This document shows positions 1 through 9,263 of a stretch of DNA of 64,000 bases, piece by piece. Position numbers and translations under genes: made by a program. The notes beneath the pieces were generated by a model. It had not been told where the DNA came from, made no database searches, and saw only the letters and a program-made list of their open reading frames with translations. Source of the DNA: Treponema sp. (GTDB taxonomy: Bacteria; Spirochaetota; Spirochaetia; Treponematales; Treponemataceae); the NCBI GenBank assembly GCA_024402505.1, contig JAKSTP010000006.1:20912-84911 (forward strand), written 5' to 3'. The number at the start of each line of letters is the position of its first letter. Positions within the stretch are counted from its first letter, which is position 1.

Positions 1-713
1 TGGAACAAATCTCCGTTGATTTCCTGTCTTGTAGCCCAGTCCATCTGTGCATCAGGAAGAAAAAGAGTTGTTCCGGTTTTAAGACCCATACCTACTTTTA
101 TAGAGTTGGCACCGGCAATTTTATCTGCATCAATTTCGTATTTTTCGGCAATTGATTCCAGAGTTTCTGTATCATTTTTTACAGTGTAAAGGATTCCAGC
201 GCTTGAAGGGATTTTCAAATACTGGCCAGGCTTAATCAATCGGCTCTGACGGATATTGTTTACACTGATGATTGTATCCTGGGTAACATCGTATTTTTCG
301 GCAATAATTCCAATCATATCCCCTGGTTTTACACGATAAGTCTGATATGTAACAGGGGTTTCAACTTCAACTTCTGCAGCACCCAAAGTATGATCTGTTT
401 CTTTGGCAGCAAGTTCATCATAATTTTCCAGAAGCTCTTTCATCAAAAGGTCGTCATCGGAAACATGACTGTTTTCTACAGAAATATGTGATGTGGTTGT
501 TTCAAATCCACCAATACCAGTTCTTTCGTTCCAGCGGTTGTAAATGAGAACGGTAAAAAATGTAGCACATAGTCCCATTGTGAATCCGCAGATTGAACAA
601 CAGACTACTCTTTTTGTTCTGGTATTTAATATCATCAATATACTTTTTGAAAATCCATTTATGATTTGCTTCATTATACCATATAAAAATGTTTTTGAAA
701 TTTTATTTTCCAT
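1..713 (-). CDS. LysM-repeat envelope protein, possibly M23 peptidase (C-terminus off window)
   Basis: The minus-strand frame is open from an ATG at 713 to the window edge, so the 3' end is missing. The N-terminal region is basic and followed by one membrane segment (about residues 36-58, rich in Cys, Leu, Phe and Val). An acidic linker follows, then two LysM-like modules: one with YRVKPGDMIGIIAEKY near residue 125, the other with YTVKNDTETLESIAEKY near 175. LysM modules bind peptidoglycan. In spirochaetes this layout often precedes a C-terminal M23 metallopeptidase, but that part is not in the window, so the enzymatic identity is inferred. AAAGGG about 9 nt upstream of the ATG supports the start. 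Confidence 0.75.
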   Translation of the reverse strand, partial: MENKISKTFLYGIMKQIINGFSKSILMILNTRTKRVVCCSICGFTMGLCATFFTVLIYNRWNERTGIGGFETTTSHISVENSHVSDDDLLMKELLENYDELAAKETDHTLGAAEVEVETPVTYQTYRVKPGDMIGIIAEKYDVTQDTIISVNNIRQSRLIKPGQYLKIPSSAGILYTVKNDTETLESIAEKYEIDADKIAGANSIKVGMGLKTGTTLFLPDAQMDWATRQEINGDLF

Positions 714-729
714 ATATAACAACCCTTTA

Positions 730-1329
730 TCAGATTTTTTTCTCAATTCCGATTAGATATGTTTCAAATGATTCAGATCTACATGCTTCCGGTTTAAAGC
801 CTTTTGCCTGCTTGAAGATTTCCCTCATGTTTTTCAAAAGTTTCTGCTGATCTCCGTTCTGGAAGATTTTTACGCAGAAGTTTCCGCCGGTTTTTAGCAT
901 TGTCTGGGCATAATAAATAGCCATTTCTACCAGCTGTTCCGACCGTGCCGTGTCTACCATTCGGTTTCCTGTGGTTTTAGGTGCAGCATCGCAAACAACA
1001 AGATCGAAAGGTCCCGCTGCCTTAATTTGCTTTCTAATTTCCGCTTCATTCAAGTCGCCCTGAATAAATGTAAGGTTATCGGCCTTTACATCTTTTGAAA
1101 GTGGATTCAAATCGCAGGAAACTACCTTCCCGCTTCCATCCATCTTACGCAGAAGAAATGTGGTCCAGCTTCCCGGAGCCGCCCCAAGATCAAGAACAGT
1201 GTAATTCTTTTTAATAAAGCCAAATTTCTGATCAATTTCCTGCAGCTTGTAAACAGAGCGGGCAGGATAACCTTCAGAGAATGCTTTTTGGGACCAGAAG
1301 TCCGGTTTTTCATAACTATTTTTAGCCAT
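730..1329 (-). CDS. rlmE: 23S rRNA (uridine-2'-O-)-methyltransferase RlmE (FtsJ/RrmJ)
   Basis: A 199-residue RrmJ-fold enzyme that methylates the 2'-O of a conserved uridine in the A loop of 23S rRNA within the 50S subunit, using SAM. The SAM motif DLGAAPGSW lies at residues 47-55. The K-D-K-E catalytic tetrad of the family is visible as K28 (SVYKL), D114 (VVCDAAP), K154 (FCVKIF) and E189 (SESFETY). The frame extends 30 codons upstream, but the start at 1329 (MAKNSYEKPD) matches family length. No clear Shine-Dalgarno is present. It is divergent from the gene at 1407. Confidence 0.93.
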   Translation of the reverse strand: MAKNSYEKPDFWSQKAFSEGYPARSVYKLQEIDQKFGFIKKNYTVLDLGAAPGSWTTFLLRKMDGSGKVVSCDLNPLSKDVKADNLTFIQGDLNEAEIRKQIKAAGPFDLVVCDAAPKTTGNRMVDTARSEQLVEMAIYYAQTMLKTGGNFCVKIFQNGDQQKLLKNMREIFKQAKGFKPEACRSESFETYLIGIEKKI

Positions 1330-1394
1330 ATTTGATTTTCGGAAGAAACTTACCGATAATTTAGAAGGAACTAGAATTTTATTTATTGGGAACG

Positions 1395-1400
1395 TATAAT
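1395..1400 (+). promoter_or_regulatory. -10 box TATAAT, 6 nt before the ATG of the gene at 1407
   Basis: A perfect TATAAT is followed by six nucleotides and then ATG, with no Shine-Dalgarno. Transcription would start at or next to the A of the ATG, predicting a leaderless mRNA. A -35 is weak (TAGAAT at 1372-1377, 17-bp spacer). Confidence 0.6.
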
Positions 1401-1406
1401 TTGCAT

Positions 1407-2765
1407 ATGAAAAAAGCATTCATCATCCTGTTTTTGTGCCTGGGATTTCCTCTTTTTGCTGAGTACAATCATCTTTCAATTCCTGACTCTTCTGAAATCC
1501 GAGGAATGCTTGAAGAAAGTTGGTTTGATGCCGGACTAACCACTGTTCGCAACAACAAACCTGAAATCTATTCTGCTCCGGACGGAACTCTTTTCCAGGT
1601 GCGCCTTGAAGAAAACGAGCGTGACTTCTTTATTTATGTTTCACCTCACGCCACCATCAAAGTAGAAGTTTATTCTGATCTTGGAAAATACACTATGGAT
1701 CAGGATGTTTACCCTGGAGACGCTGCAGGCTCATGGGAACTGGTAAAAGATAAAGCTACCGGAAAAGCAAAATACATCCGCTATTATTTCCTTCGGGATG
1801 GTGACGTTTTCCTTCAGTTTTCTCCTGGAAACAACAAGCTTAATTCTTATGCCGACCTGGTAATTTTTGGCCACTATGCTGCCCGTGGAGTTTCTACCGG
1901 TGTTCCATTCACTAAATTTTATACCGCTTCCTTTGAAAAGGCCTGCGAAGTTACACGAAAAATCCTGCCTTGGAATTACGTGGAAACAAATGTTGATGCT
2001 TACGACGGCGTAAAACAGATGATCGGTATGATTGATGAAAAACTGCCTTCCATTGTTTACACCGAAGATGCCATGTACGATGGTGATGGAAATCTTGTTA
2101 GCATTGCAACTGGAAAGCCTTTATTTATAGAAGATTATGATCCCTCTTTCAAATATCTTTCATCAGCAGGATTTGTAAAGTGGATTTCAGACGGCATTGT
2201 AATTCCTATTGCCGGTTCAAATCTTGAAAGAGAACCTCTCCTTGAAGAAACTGTTTCCGTAAAAGATACCGGCCACCTTGGAGTTCTTTCGCAGAAATTC
2301 AGCCTGAATTTTTCCTTGAACTGGGTTCGAAATCTTTCAACGGCCGTTGTTTCCGTATCAACAGGAACTACCTACAAATTCAACCAGTCTGGTGTTGATG
2401 TTACTGACATGCCATTTTCTGCAACCATGACTCCACGAGGACTTGAAAATCCTGTGCCATTTATTGCCGACACCGGTTATAAAATCGACATGCTTAAATC
2501 GCTTATGTACGTTCTTGGAAACAAGGAAAAGGGCAGCTTTTATGTTGGCGCCATCCGTGAAACCGACCGCCGCTCTTCTCCGGAAGTAAATGTTTTCAAT
2601 AATTGTGCTGTTTTCTTCCCATATTTTGACACAAACGGAAAATTTGAATGCGTGGTTTACATGAATGCAAAAAAAATGAGCCTTGAAGAGTTTATGTTCC
2701 TCTATCAAGACTCATTCGTTTATTTGACCCGCCAGAAAGCAACCGAAAGATTCTTCCCGGAATAA
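1407..2765 (+). CDS. Secreted protein of unknown function
   Basis: 452 residues from the ATG at 1407. The N-terminus MKKAFIILFLCLGFPLFAEY is a clear Sec signal peptide with a likely cleavage after FA, so the product is exported to the periplasm or beyond. No lipobox is present. The mature part is a mix of beta-strand-like segments without a motif I recognise, so function is unknown. An in-frame ATG-like start 21 nt upstream is disfavoured because it would precede the signal peptide. It is convergent with the ABC exporter gene, with a gap of one base. Confidence 0.8.
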   Translation: MKKAFIILFLCLGFPLFAEYNHLSIPDSSEIRGMLEESWFDAGLTTVRNNKPEIYSAPDGTLFQVRLEENERDFFIYVSPHATIKVEVYSDLGKYTMDQDVYPGDAAGSWELVKDKATGKAKYIRYYFLRDGDVFLQFSPGNNKLNSYADLVIFGHYAARGVSTGVPFTKFYTASFEKACEVTRKILPWNYVETNVDAYDGVKQMIGMIDEKLPSIVYTEDAMYDGDGNLVSIATGKPLFIEDYDPSFKYLSSAGFVKWISDGIVIPIAGSNLEREPLLEETVSVKDTGHLGVLSQKFSLNFSLNWVRNLSTAVVSVSTGTTYKFNQSGVDVTDMPFSATMTPRGLENPVPFIADTGYKIDMLKSLMYVLGNKEKGSFYVGAIRETDRRSSPEVNVFNNCAVFFPYFDTNGKFECVVYMNAKKMSLEEFMFLYQDSFVYLTRQKATERFFPE

Positions 2766-2766
2766 T

Positions 2767-4533
2767 TTAGGCCTTAGCGTCTTCTACCAGTTTCCAGTAT
2801 TTTCCTTTCTTTGCCAAAAGCTCTTCGTGAGTTCCTGCTTCCAGAATGTTTTTTTCGTCAACAACAAAAATGATGTCGGCGTTCTGGATGGTAGAAAGAC
2901 GGTGCGCAATTACAAAAGATGTTCTTCCTTTCAAAAGGGCCGCAATTCCTTTCTGGATAAGCTGTTCTGTTTTTGTATCAATTGATGATGTAGCTTCGTC
3001 CAGAATCAGGATGCGAGGGTCGCTCAACATGGTTCTTGCAAATGCAACCAGCTGTCCCTGACCTTTTGAAAGTTCTCCTCCACGGCTTGTTAATTCCGTA
3101 TCGTATCCTTTTTCCATCTTCTCAATAAATTCGTGGGCGTGTACAACTTTTGCCGCGGCTATTATTTCTTCTTCGGTGGCATCAAGTTTTCCGTAGCGGA
3201 TATTGTCCCTGATTGTTCCCGAAAAAATAAAGTTGTCCTGGGTCATAACGCCCATCTGTGTTCGCAGACTGTTTATTGTTACGTCCCGGATGTCGTATCC
3301 ATCAATAAGGACTGCACCTTCCTGAACATCATAAAAACGACTGATCAGGTTTACGATGGTAGACTTTCCGGCTCCCGTTGGACCAACCAGAGCAACAGTC
3401 TTGCCTGCAACAATGTCAAAGCTTACATTTTCAAGAACGTTTTCTTTTCCTGTATACGAAAAAGTAACGTTATTAAATTTTACATTTCCCTGAATCTGCG
3501 GCATTTCTACTGCATCTTCCTTGTCTACAAGCTTTGCTTCAGTGTCCATAATTTCAAAAACACGTTCTGCACCGGAAACTGTGGTTACCAGCTGATTATA
3601 AAACTGACTCAGGTTCATGATTGGCTGCCAGAACATGCCGATGTAAGTTCCAAAAGCAATGTATGTACCAATTGAAACATCAGTTACACCAATCACCTTG
3701 ATACCTACGTAATACATGGCCATTGTTCCAAGACTCCAGCACAAATCAATTACCGACCAGTAAGCGTCGCCCCATTTAACGGCATTTACGAAGGCCCCTC
3801 GGTACTCCCCAATAATTGAACGGAAAGTAGCGTTAGTTTCATTCTGAGCATTGAAAGAATGAATTACCTTCATGCCGGAAAAATCTTCATTTACAAAGGC
3901 GCTCATGTTGGACTGCTTTTTCCGGAACAGCTGCCAGTAGTTGTGGCTCTTTTTTGAAATAACCCAAACTCCTATCATCATTGGTGGCAGACTGAACAGT
4001 GAAGCAAGTGCCAGACGCCAGTTTTTTGTAAACATGATAACGCCTACTGCAATTACCGTAATCAGTTCAGGAATCAATGTTGTTACACAGTTTTCCATAA
4101 TATCCTTGAGGGAATTAACATCACCTGTAATTCGGGCAAGGATTTTTCCAATTGGACGTGAATCAAAAAAATTCAAGTCCAGTGTTTCAATGTGAGTATA
4201 AAGCTGCTCACGAATCTCAAGAATTACCTGGTTACTTGTTTTTGCCATTAAAAGCATTCGCAGTTTAATGGCCAGTACCAGTCCCAGATTAAGAGCTGCA
4301 GCCAGAATTACCAGACGGATAAATCCCTGCAGATCTTTTGGCATAATGTACTTGTCAACGGCAGCTTCAAAAAACAGAGGGTTGATCAGCTGGACACAAG
4401 TACCGAATCCCATAAGCAAAAGAACGATGGAAATTCGTCCTTTATATTTAAGCAAGTATCTTAAAAGACGAGCGATTGTAACAATTTTTGGCTTGTCTAC
4501 GCTCATCTCGTCCTCTTTATATGAATTCATCAT
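2767..4533 (-). CDS. ABC exporter half-transporter, catalytic-site subunit (MdlB/LmrA-like)
   Basis: About 588 residues: an ABC exporter transmembrane domain (residues ~30-320, six helices) fused to a nucleotide-binding domain. Visible are Walker A GPTGAGKST (~residue 380), Q-loop MTQDNF, Walker B ILILDEATSSID with the catalytic Glu, and a switch His in IAHRLST. The signature reads LSKGQ instead of LSGGQ. With the upstream partner it should form a heterodimeric exporter of a hydrophobic compound, lipid or peptide; the substrate is unknown. The start at 4533 has GGAG 6 nt upstream and lies 20 nt after the partner's stop; an ATG at 4506 also has a GAGG site. A longer frame to 4575 would overlap the partner. 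Confidence 0.9.
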   Translation of the reverse strand: MMNSYKEDEMSVDKPKIVTIARLLRYLLKYKGRISIVLLLMGFGTCVQLINPLFFEAAVDKYIMPKDLQGFIRLVILAAALNLGLVLAIKLRMLLMAKTSNQVILEIREQLYTHIETLDLNFFDSRPIGKILARITGDVNSLKDIMENCVTTLIPELITVIAVGVIMFTKNWRLALASLFSLPPMMIGVWVISKKSHNYWQLFRKKQSNMSAFVNEDFSGMKVIHSFNAQNETNATFRSIIGEYRGAFVNAVKWGDAYWSVIDLCWSLGTMAMYYVGIKVIGVTDVSIGTYIAFGTYIGMFWQPIMNLSQFYNQLVTTVSGAERVFEIMDTEAKLVDKEDAVEMPQIQGNVKFNNVTFSYTGKENVLENVSFDIVAGKTVALVGPTGAGKSTIVNLISRFYDVQEGAVLIDGYDIRDVTINSLRTQMGVMTQDNFIFSGTIRDNIRYGKLDATEEEIIAAAKVVHAHEFIEKMEKGYDTELTSRGGELSKGQGQLVAFARTMLSDPRILILDEATSSIDTKTEQLIQKGIAALLKGRTSFVIAHRLSTIQNADIIFVVDEKNILEAGTHEELLAKKGKYWKLVEDAKA

Positions 4534-4553
4534 AAACAACTCCGTATCACTTT

Positions 4554-6275
4554 TTATTCCGCGTACTGTGTGCAATATGTCTCGTAGTAGAGACCCTTCT
4601 GTTCCAAAAGCTGGCCGTGATTTCCTCTTTCGGCAATTTTTCCGTCTTCCAGAACGATGATTTCATCTGCCTTTTTAACCGCGCTGATTCGGTGGGCAAT
4701 AATGATTTTTGTCATGCCTTCCAAAGACTGCAGCATACTCTGGATTTTCTGCTCAGTTTCAGTATCCAAAGCAGATGTACTGTCATCTAGAATAAGCACC
4801 GGCTTGTTGCGGCAAAGAGCCCTTGCAATTGTAAGGCGCTGTTTCTGTCCTCCTGAAAGACCAACTCCTCGTTCACCAATTACGGTGTTCAGCTTTTCGT
4901 TCAGATTGAAAACAAATTCGTCGCTGGCAGAGAGTTCGATTGAAGCATCCACCAGTTCTTCCGTAAGATTGTCCCGGTCACCAAGACGCACATTTCCGTC
5001 AATTGAATCACTGAACAAGAAGATGTCCTGCATAACGGTAGAAACGTTTTCCCGCAGCTGCCACAAAGGAAGTTCCTTGATGTTCACGTCGTCCAGGCGG
5101 ATTTCACCTTCACTGCAATCGTAAATGCGTTTAAGCAGGTTTGTGATTGTTGTTTTTCCCGAACCTGTTGCACCCATAATACCAAGGGTTTTTCCTTTTT
5201 CTACGCAGAAACTGATATCGTCCAGAATCTTAGTTCCATTTTCCCGGGTAAAGCTGACATGTGAAAATTCAACTTTTCCTTCGATGGAAGGCAATTTGTT
5301 TTCATCACCAACGCTCTTAATCTCTGTTTCTTCGGCAAAAATCTTATTAAGTCGCTTAACCGATGCAAAGCCCTGGGAAAGACCGCTTGTAAGCCAGCCC
5401 AGCATTTCCATTGGCCACACAATATTTGAAGCGTAGGAAATAAAGGCTGTAAGATCACCTACCGTAAGATCACTTCCCTTCATAACCATAATACCGCCAG
5501 GCACAAGCACCAGATACGGCAGAATATGGGTAATGCACTGAATCAGAGGATAGTATTTTACAAAAACCCTGGACTGCCCAATGTTCAGATCGCGGAATTT
5601 TCGGGCATGTTCAAAGAACTTCTGTTTTTCGTACTCTTCCCGTGCAAATGATTTTACTGTTCTAATTCCGGCAAGATTTTCCTGAGCAGTATTGTTAAGC
5701 TCTGCGCCACTTTCTGCAATGGCTTCAAATCCGCTGCCCAGTTTTCCTTCCATTCTGATGGCGATAAAGGCCGCAAGTCCCATAGAAACGGTAGGGATAA
5801 TGGCCAGTTTCCAGTTCAGGCGGTACATACAGAACAATGCAAGACCCGAATGGATTACAGTCTGGAGAAGAAGCATTCCGATATAACTGAAAATGTCCCA
5901 GACTTTACCTGCGTCTTCGGTAATGCGGGCCATGAGTTCACCGGTGTTAATTTTGTCGAAAAAGTTAGCTGACAGACTTTGAATTTTTTCGAACAGTTCA
6001 ATTCGTAAGTCTGATCCAATTTTTGAACCCACCATATCACAGGTGAATTCCTTAATGTAGTTGAAAAAGAATCTTCCTACTCCAACGGCGAGGATTGAAA
6101 GGAGACAGGAACCCAACAAATCGATTTTTCTACCCACCAGAACTTCGTCAACAATCTTTTTGTAAACCAGAGGGTAATACATGTCGAGGGCAATACAAGT
6201 GATTAAAGCCACCAGTACAATCGAATAAGCCCACCAATACTTCTTAAGATAAGAAAGTAATTTTATTTTTTTCAC
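4554..6275 (-). CDS. ABC exporter half-transporter, degenerate-site subunit (MdlA-like)
   Basis: 573 residues with a GTG start. N-terminal ABC exporter membrane domain (first helix around residues 14-34), then a nucleotide-binding domain with Walker A MGATGSGKTT (~residue 365), signature LSGGQKQR and Walker B VLILDDSTSALD. The Walker B ends in Asp, not the catalytic Glu. The partner downstream carries the non-canonical signature LSKGQ. These two deviations fall on the same composite ATP site of a heterodimer, the pattern known for asymmetric exporters such as TM287/288 and LmrCD. First gene of a two-gene operon. Confidence 0.9.
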   Translation of the reverse strand: MKKIKLLSYLKKYWWAYSIVLVALITCIALDMYYPLVYKKIVDEVLVGRKIDLLGSCLLSILAVGVGRFFFNYIKEFTCDMVGSKIGSDLRIELFEKIQSLSANFFDKINTGELMARITEDAGKVWDIFSYIGMLLLQTVIHSGLALFCMYRLNWKLAIIPTVSMGLAAFIAIRMEGKLGSGFEAIAESGAELNNTAQENLAGIRTVKSFAREEYEKQKFFEHARKFRDLNIGQSRVFVKYYPLIQCITHILPYLVLVPGGIMVMKGSDLTVGDLTAFISYASNIVWPMEMLGWLTSGLSQGFASVKRLNKIFAEETEIKSVGDENKLPSIEGKVEFSHVSFTRENGTKILDDISFCVEKGKTLGIMGATGSGKTTITNLLKRIYDCSEGEIRLDDVNIKELPLWQLRENVSTVMQDIFLFSDSIDGNVRLGDRDNLTEELVDASIELSASDEFVFNLNEKLNTVIGERGVGLSGGQKQRLTIARALCRNKPVLILDDSTSALDTETEQKIQSMLQSLEGMTKIIIAHRISAVKKADEIIVLEDGKIAERGNHGQLLEQKGLYYETYCTQYAE

Positions 6276-6374
6276 TTCAGCCCCAGGGTATTGAAAAACC
6301 CCAAATATACGCGCGAGGAAGCCTTAGTTTTGATAACATAAAGTTTTATCTCCAATATGTCAATAGACCCCGCA

Positions 6375-6403
6375 TTGAAACTGCATTTTCTATACATTAT
6401 ACT
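6375..6403 (+). promoter_or_regulatory. Sigma-70 promoter, predicted leaderless
   Basis: TTGAAA (6375-6380), a 17-bp spacer, TATACT (6398-6403), six bases, then the ATG at 6410. No Shine-Dalgarno exists between promoter and start, so the mRNA should begin at the start codon. Confidence 0.7.
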
Positions 6404-6409
6404 TTGCTT

Positions 6410-7993
6410 ATGTCCAAGATTACCATTAAAAATTGCCGTATTGAAACTAATAAAAATATTCTTATTGATCACGTTACCTGGGAATTTACCGATGGCCAGA
6501 TCTGGCTGGTGATTGGTCCTAACGGTGGCGGAAAAGCTGAGTTTTTGAATGCTATTTCCGGTGATCCTTCCCTTCGCATTGTACCCAACGCTCCTTCTTC
6601 TGAAAACCCAACTGAAACACCTTTATATTCTTCGGTTTTTGGCAACGATATAGAAATTGTTTCTTTGGAAAGAGCAGCCCGCCTTATTCAAGAAGAGCGT
6701 GAAAATGATGAAAGTGAATATGTGGAAGGCGGCGTAGACATTGGACGAACAGGCCGTGTTTTCATTGCGGAAAGCCTTTGCGGTACCATTGCCAAAAATG
6801 CACCGCTTCCGGCAATTGCTCTTGAACTGGACAGCCGGCCTGAAATCAAACTTTGCGGCATTGAAAAGATCCTGGACCGGGGACTTAAATATATGTCCAC
6901 CGGAGAAATCCGCCGAACTCTTTTAGCCCGGGCCCTTATAAGCGGAAAAAAACTTCTTATTCTTTCGGATCCATTTGCCGGCCTTGATAAAGAAAGCCGA
7001 TCAATTCTTCTGAAGTTCTTCGAAAATTATCCTTCACTGATTATGGGCATGGAAAGATGGCACGAAATTCCTTCATCAATTACCCACGTTCTTGAATGGA
7101 AAAACAAGGAGATTTCTTTCTGCGGACCACGTGACCAATACGAAAAACTTCTTGAAAAACGGGCCGCCGAAAAAGCAGCCACCTCCGAAGAAGAAAAAAC
7201 CGCCTTCAATTCGGAACTTGCCCAAACTTTGAACGACACTTCCGTTATCCGGGAATCGGTTTCATCAAAAGAAACTATGCTAAAATCGGAAAGCCCAGTT
7301 CTCATTGAAATGAACAACGTAAATGTTGGCTGGGACGATCACAAGGTTCTTAGAAATCTTACATGGAAACTTCGTCAGGGCGAACACTGGCTTATCCGCG
7401 GTCCAAACGGTTCAGGAAAAACCACTTTCCTTGAACTTATTACCGGCGACAACGGACAGGTTTACGCCAACGACGTGCGCATCTTTGGAGTAAAGCGTGG
7501 TAGTGGTGAAAGTATCTGGGAAATTAAACAGAAACTTGGCATTGTTTCCTACCGAATGCACGTTGAATATCGTATGCTGGGTGGAACTAGCCTTAAGAAC
7601 GTAATTGTTTCCGGATTCCGAGATTCCATTGGACTATATGGAGCCGCAACTGATGTTGAAATGACCGCTGCCCTAAAATGGCTTAAACTTGGTGGCTTTG
7701 AAGGACGCGAAAACGAAAGCTTCGGTGCCTTAAGCTACGGTGAACAGCGTGCCATCCTTATTCTGCGCTCTGCCGTAAAATGTCCGCCTATCCTTATTCT
7801 TGATGAACCTTGCCACGGTCTTGATGAAACTTACCGTGACAGAATCCTTCAGCTCATGGAAAAAATTGCGGAAACCGGAGATGTTACTCTTCTCCATGTT
7901 ACACACGATCCTTCAGAAAAACTTTCAAGTGAAAAACATATCCTTGAACTGCATCCTGACGAAGATCCAATGTACAAGATTATAGAAGAGTAA
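6410..7993 (+). CDS. Tandem ABC ATPase, ModF/PhrA-like
   Basis: 527 residues with two ABC ATPase domains and no membrane segment. The first has a degenerate Walker A (GPNGGGKA, Ala instead of Ser/Thr), a signature-like STGEIRR and Walker B LLILSDPFAGLD with Asp in place of Glu. The second is intact: GPNGSGKTT, LSYGEQR and LILDEPCHGLD. This layout matches the ModF group, often annotated as a molybdate-linked ATPase or photorepair protein PhrA; its role is not firmly established and no molybdate genes lie nearby. The first site probably binds but hydrolyses ATP poorly. The ATG at 6410 is chosen over an in-frame TTG six bases upstream because the promoter spacing fits it. Confidence 0.85.
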   Translation: MSKITIKNCRIETNKNILIDHVTWEFTDGQIWLVIGPNGGGKAEFLNAISGDPSLRIVPNAPSSENPTETPLYSSVFGNDIEIVSLERAARLIQEERENDESEYVEGGVDIGRTGRVFIAESLCGTIAKNAPLPAIALELDSRPEIKLCGIEKILDRGLKYMSTGEIRRTLLARALISGKKLLILSDPFAGLDKESRSILLKFFENYPSLIMGMERWHEIPSSITHVLEWKNKEISFCGPRDQYEKLLEKRAAEKAATSEEEKTAFNSELAQTLNDTSVIRESVSSKETMLKSESPVLIEMNNVNVGWDDHKVLRNLTWKLRQGEHWLIRGPNGSGKTTFLELITGDNGQVYANDVRIFGVKRGSGESIWEIKQKLGIVSYRMHVEYRMLGGTSLKNVIVSGFRDSIGLYGAATDVEMTAALKWLKLGGFEGRENESFGALSYGEQRAILILRSAVKCPPILILDEPCHGLDETYRDRILQLMEKIAETGDVTLLHVTHDPSEKLSSEKHILELHPDEDPMYKIIEE

Positions 7994-7994
7994 C

Positions 7995-8044
7995 AGGCAT
8001 CATTAGAAGTGGTAGTTGAATCCAACAACAATGCCTATTTTTTT
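7995..8044. terminator. Intrinsic terminator between convergent genes
   Basis: AGGCAT (7995-8000) pairs with ATGCCT (8031-8036) around an inner GTTG/CAAC hairpin and is followed by a run of T on the plus strand. It ends the tandem-ATPase transcript before cheB. Confidence 0.6.
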
Positions 8045-9242
8045 AACGCATGTAGTGTTCTGCTGCCAGATTATTTACTTCCCGTGCCATGTCTGCCAGG
8101 GCTACCTGTTTTTGAACTGCACCCATTTCCCAGGCTACTCGAGGCATACCGTAAACGATGGAAGATTTTTCATCCTGTCCCAAAGTCCAGGCTCCTTCTT
8201 TTCGCATTTCGGCAAGCTGGGCTGCTCCGTCTTTTCCCATGCCGGTCATAATAATTCCAAGGGCGTGGTTCTGATATACTTTTGCTGCACTTTCAAAAAG
8301 AACATCTGCGGAAGGACGGTGACCGTTGCGCTGAGGTGCATCTGAGAGACGGATTACATTTCCGATAGCCCGTTTTTCGATGTAAATATGATGGCTTCCC
8401 GGAGCAATGTAAATGTGACCGCCGAAAATTGGTTCTCCATCAACTGCTTCACTTACTTCCAGCGGACAGATTGAATTCAAACTGCGGGCGAATTCTGTTG
8501 TAAATCCTGCAGGCATATGCTGAACTACAAGAATCGGCTGTTTCAAATCTGGAGAAAGCTCCTTGAACATTTCCCGGAGGGCATTTGGTCCACCGGTAGA
8601 AATTCCAAGAACAATCACTTCAATGCGACCGCCGTCACGTACAGGTGTAATAGTCTGTTTTTCTTTTGGTTTTGAAGGCTGCTGCCAGAAAGAAGATTTT
8701 ACTTCCTCTTTTTTGATGGTTACATTCTGTACACCCTGTTCAATCTTTTTCTGCTGAACAAATTTTTCTGCAGCCCGGTATTTAATCTGATTATGAAAGA
8801 AATCAGGTTCGTGTACATTTTTGTGATGCATACTTGCGTAAGCTCCACCATAGGCAGAAACGCATTCAACAATATGTTCGCTTACATCAGAAATTTTAAG
8901 AGTAACTGATCCACCTGGTTTTGTAATAAAATCGCTGGCACCAAGTGAAAGACACTGCATAGTAACAGAAGCGCCTTCTGTAGCTACGCTTGAAAGAATG
9001 ATTACAGGTACATCAATACGGCGTGCCTTTCTTTCTTCAAGAAATTTCACACCATTCATAACTGGCATTTCAATATCAAGAAGAATAACATCCGGTCTGA
9101 ATTCAGCCATGCGGTCAAGAAGATCCTGTCCGTTTACTGCTTTTCCGGCAATTTTAAGTCCTTCGTTTTCTTCGATAATTCGGCCAATCAAATTTCGCAT
9201 CAATGCCGAATCATCACAAATAGCTACTCTGATATCATCCAT
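8043..9242 (-). CDS. cheB: Chemotaxis response regulator protein-glutamate methylesterase CheB
   Basis: 399 residues. Receiver domain (1-120) with acidic pocket D10/D11, phospho-acceptor D56 (LLDIEMP) and K109 in TKPGG; a long linker (about 125-205) rich in charged residues; then the methylesterase domain with catalytic triad S216 (GISTGGP), H243 (VVQHMP) and D339 (GMGKDGA). It demethylates and deamidates glutamyl residues on chemoreceptors, opposing CheR and resetting adaptation. AGGAAAGAG precedes the ATG. It follows cheR by 21 bp, so they are co-transcribed. The linker is longer than in E. coli CheB (349 aa). Confidence 0.96.
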   Translation of the reverse strand: MDDIRVAICDDSALMRNLIGRIIEENEGLKIAGKAVNGQDLLDRMAEFRPDVILLDIEMPVMNGVKFLEERKARRIDVPVIILSSVATEGASVTMQCLSLGASDFITKPGGSVTLKISDVSEHIVECVSAYGGAYASMHHKNVHEPDFFHNQIKYRAAEKFVQQKKIEQGVQNVTIKKEEVKSSFWQQPSKPKEKQTITPVRDGGRIEVIVLGISTGGPNALREMFKELSPDLKQPILVVQHMPAGFTTEFARSLNSICPLEVSEAVDGEPIFGGHIYIAPGSHHIYIEKRAIGNVIRLSDAPQRNGHRPSADVLFESAAKVYQNHALGIIMTGMGKDGAAQLAEMRKEGAWTLGQDEKSSIVYGMPRVAWEMGAVQKQVALADMAREVNNLAAEHYMR

Positions 9243-9263
9243 TTTTACTCTTTCCTGTTTTTG

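Noticed and set aside
3133..3675. 180-codon plus-strand frame with many Cys, Asn and Lys
   Set aside because: Antisense to the conserved nucleotide-binding domain of the ABC exporter.
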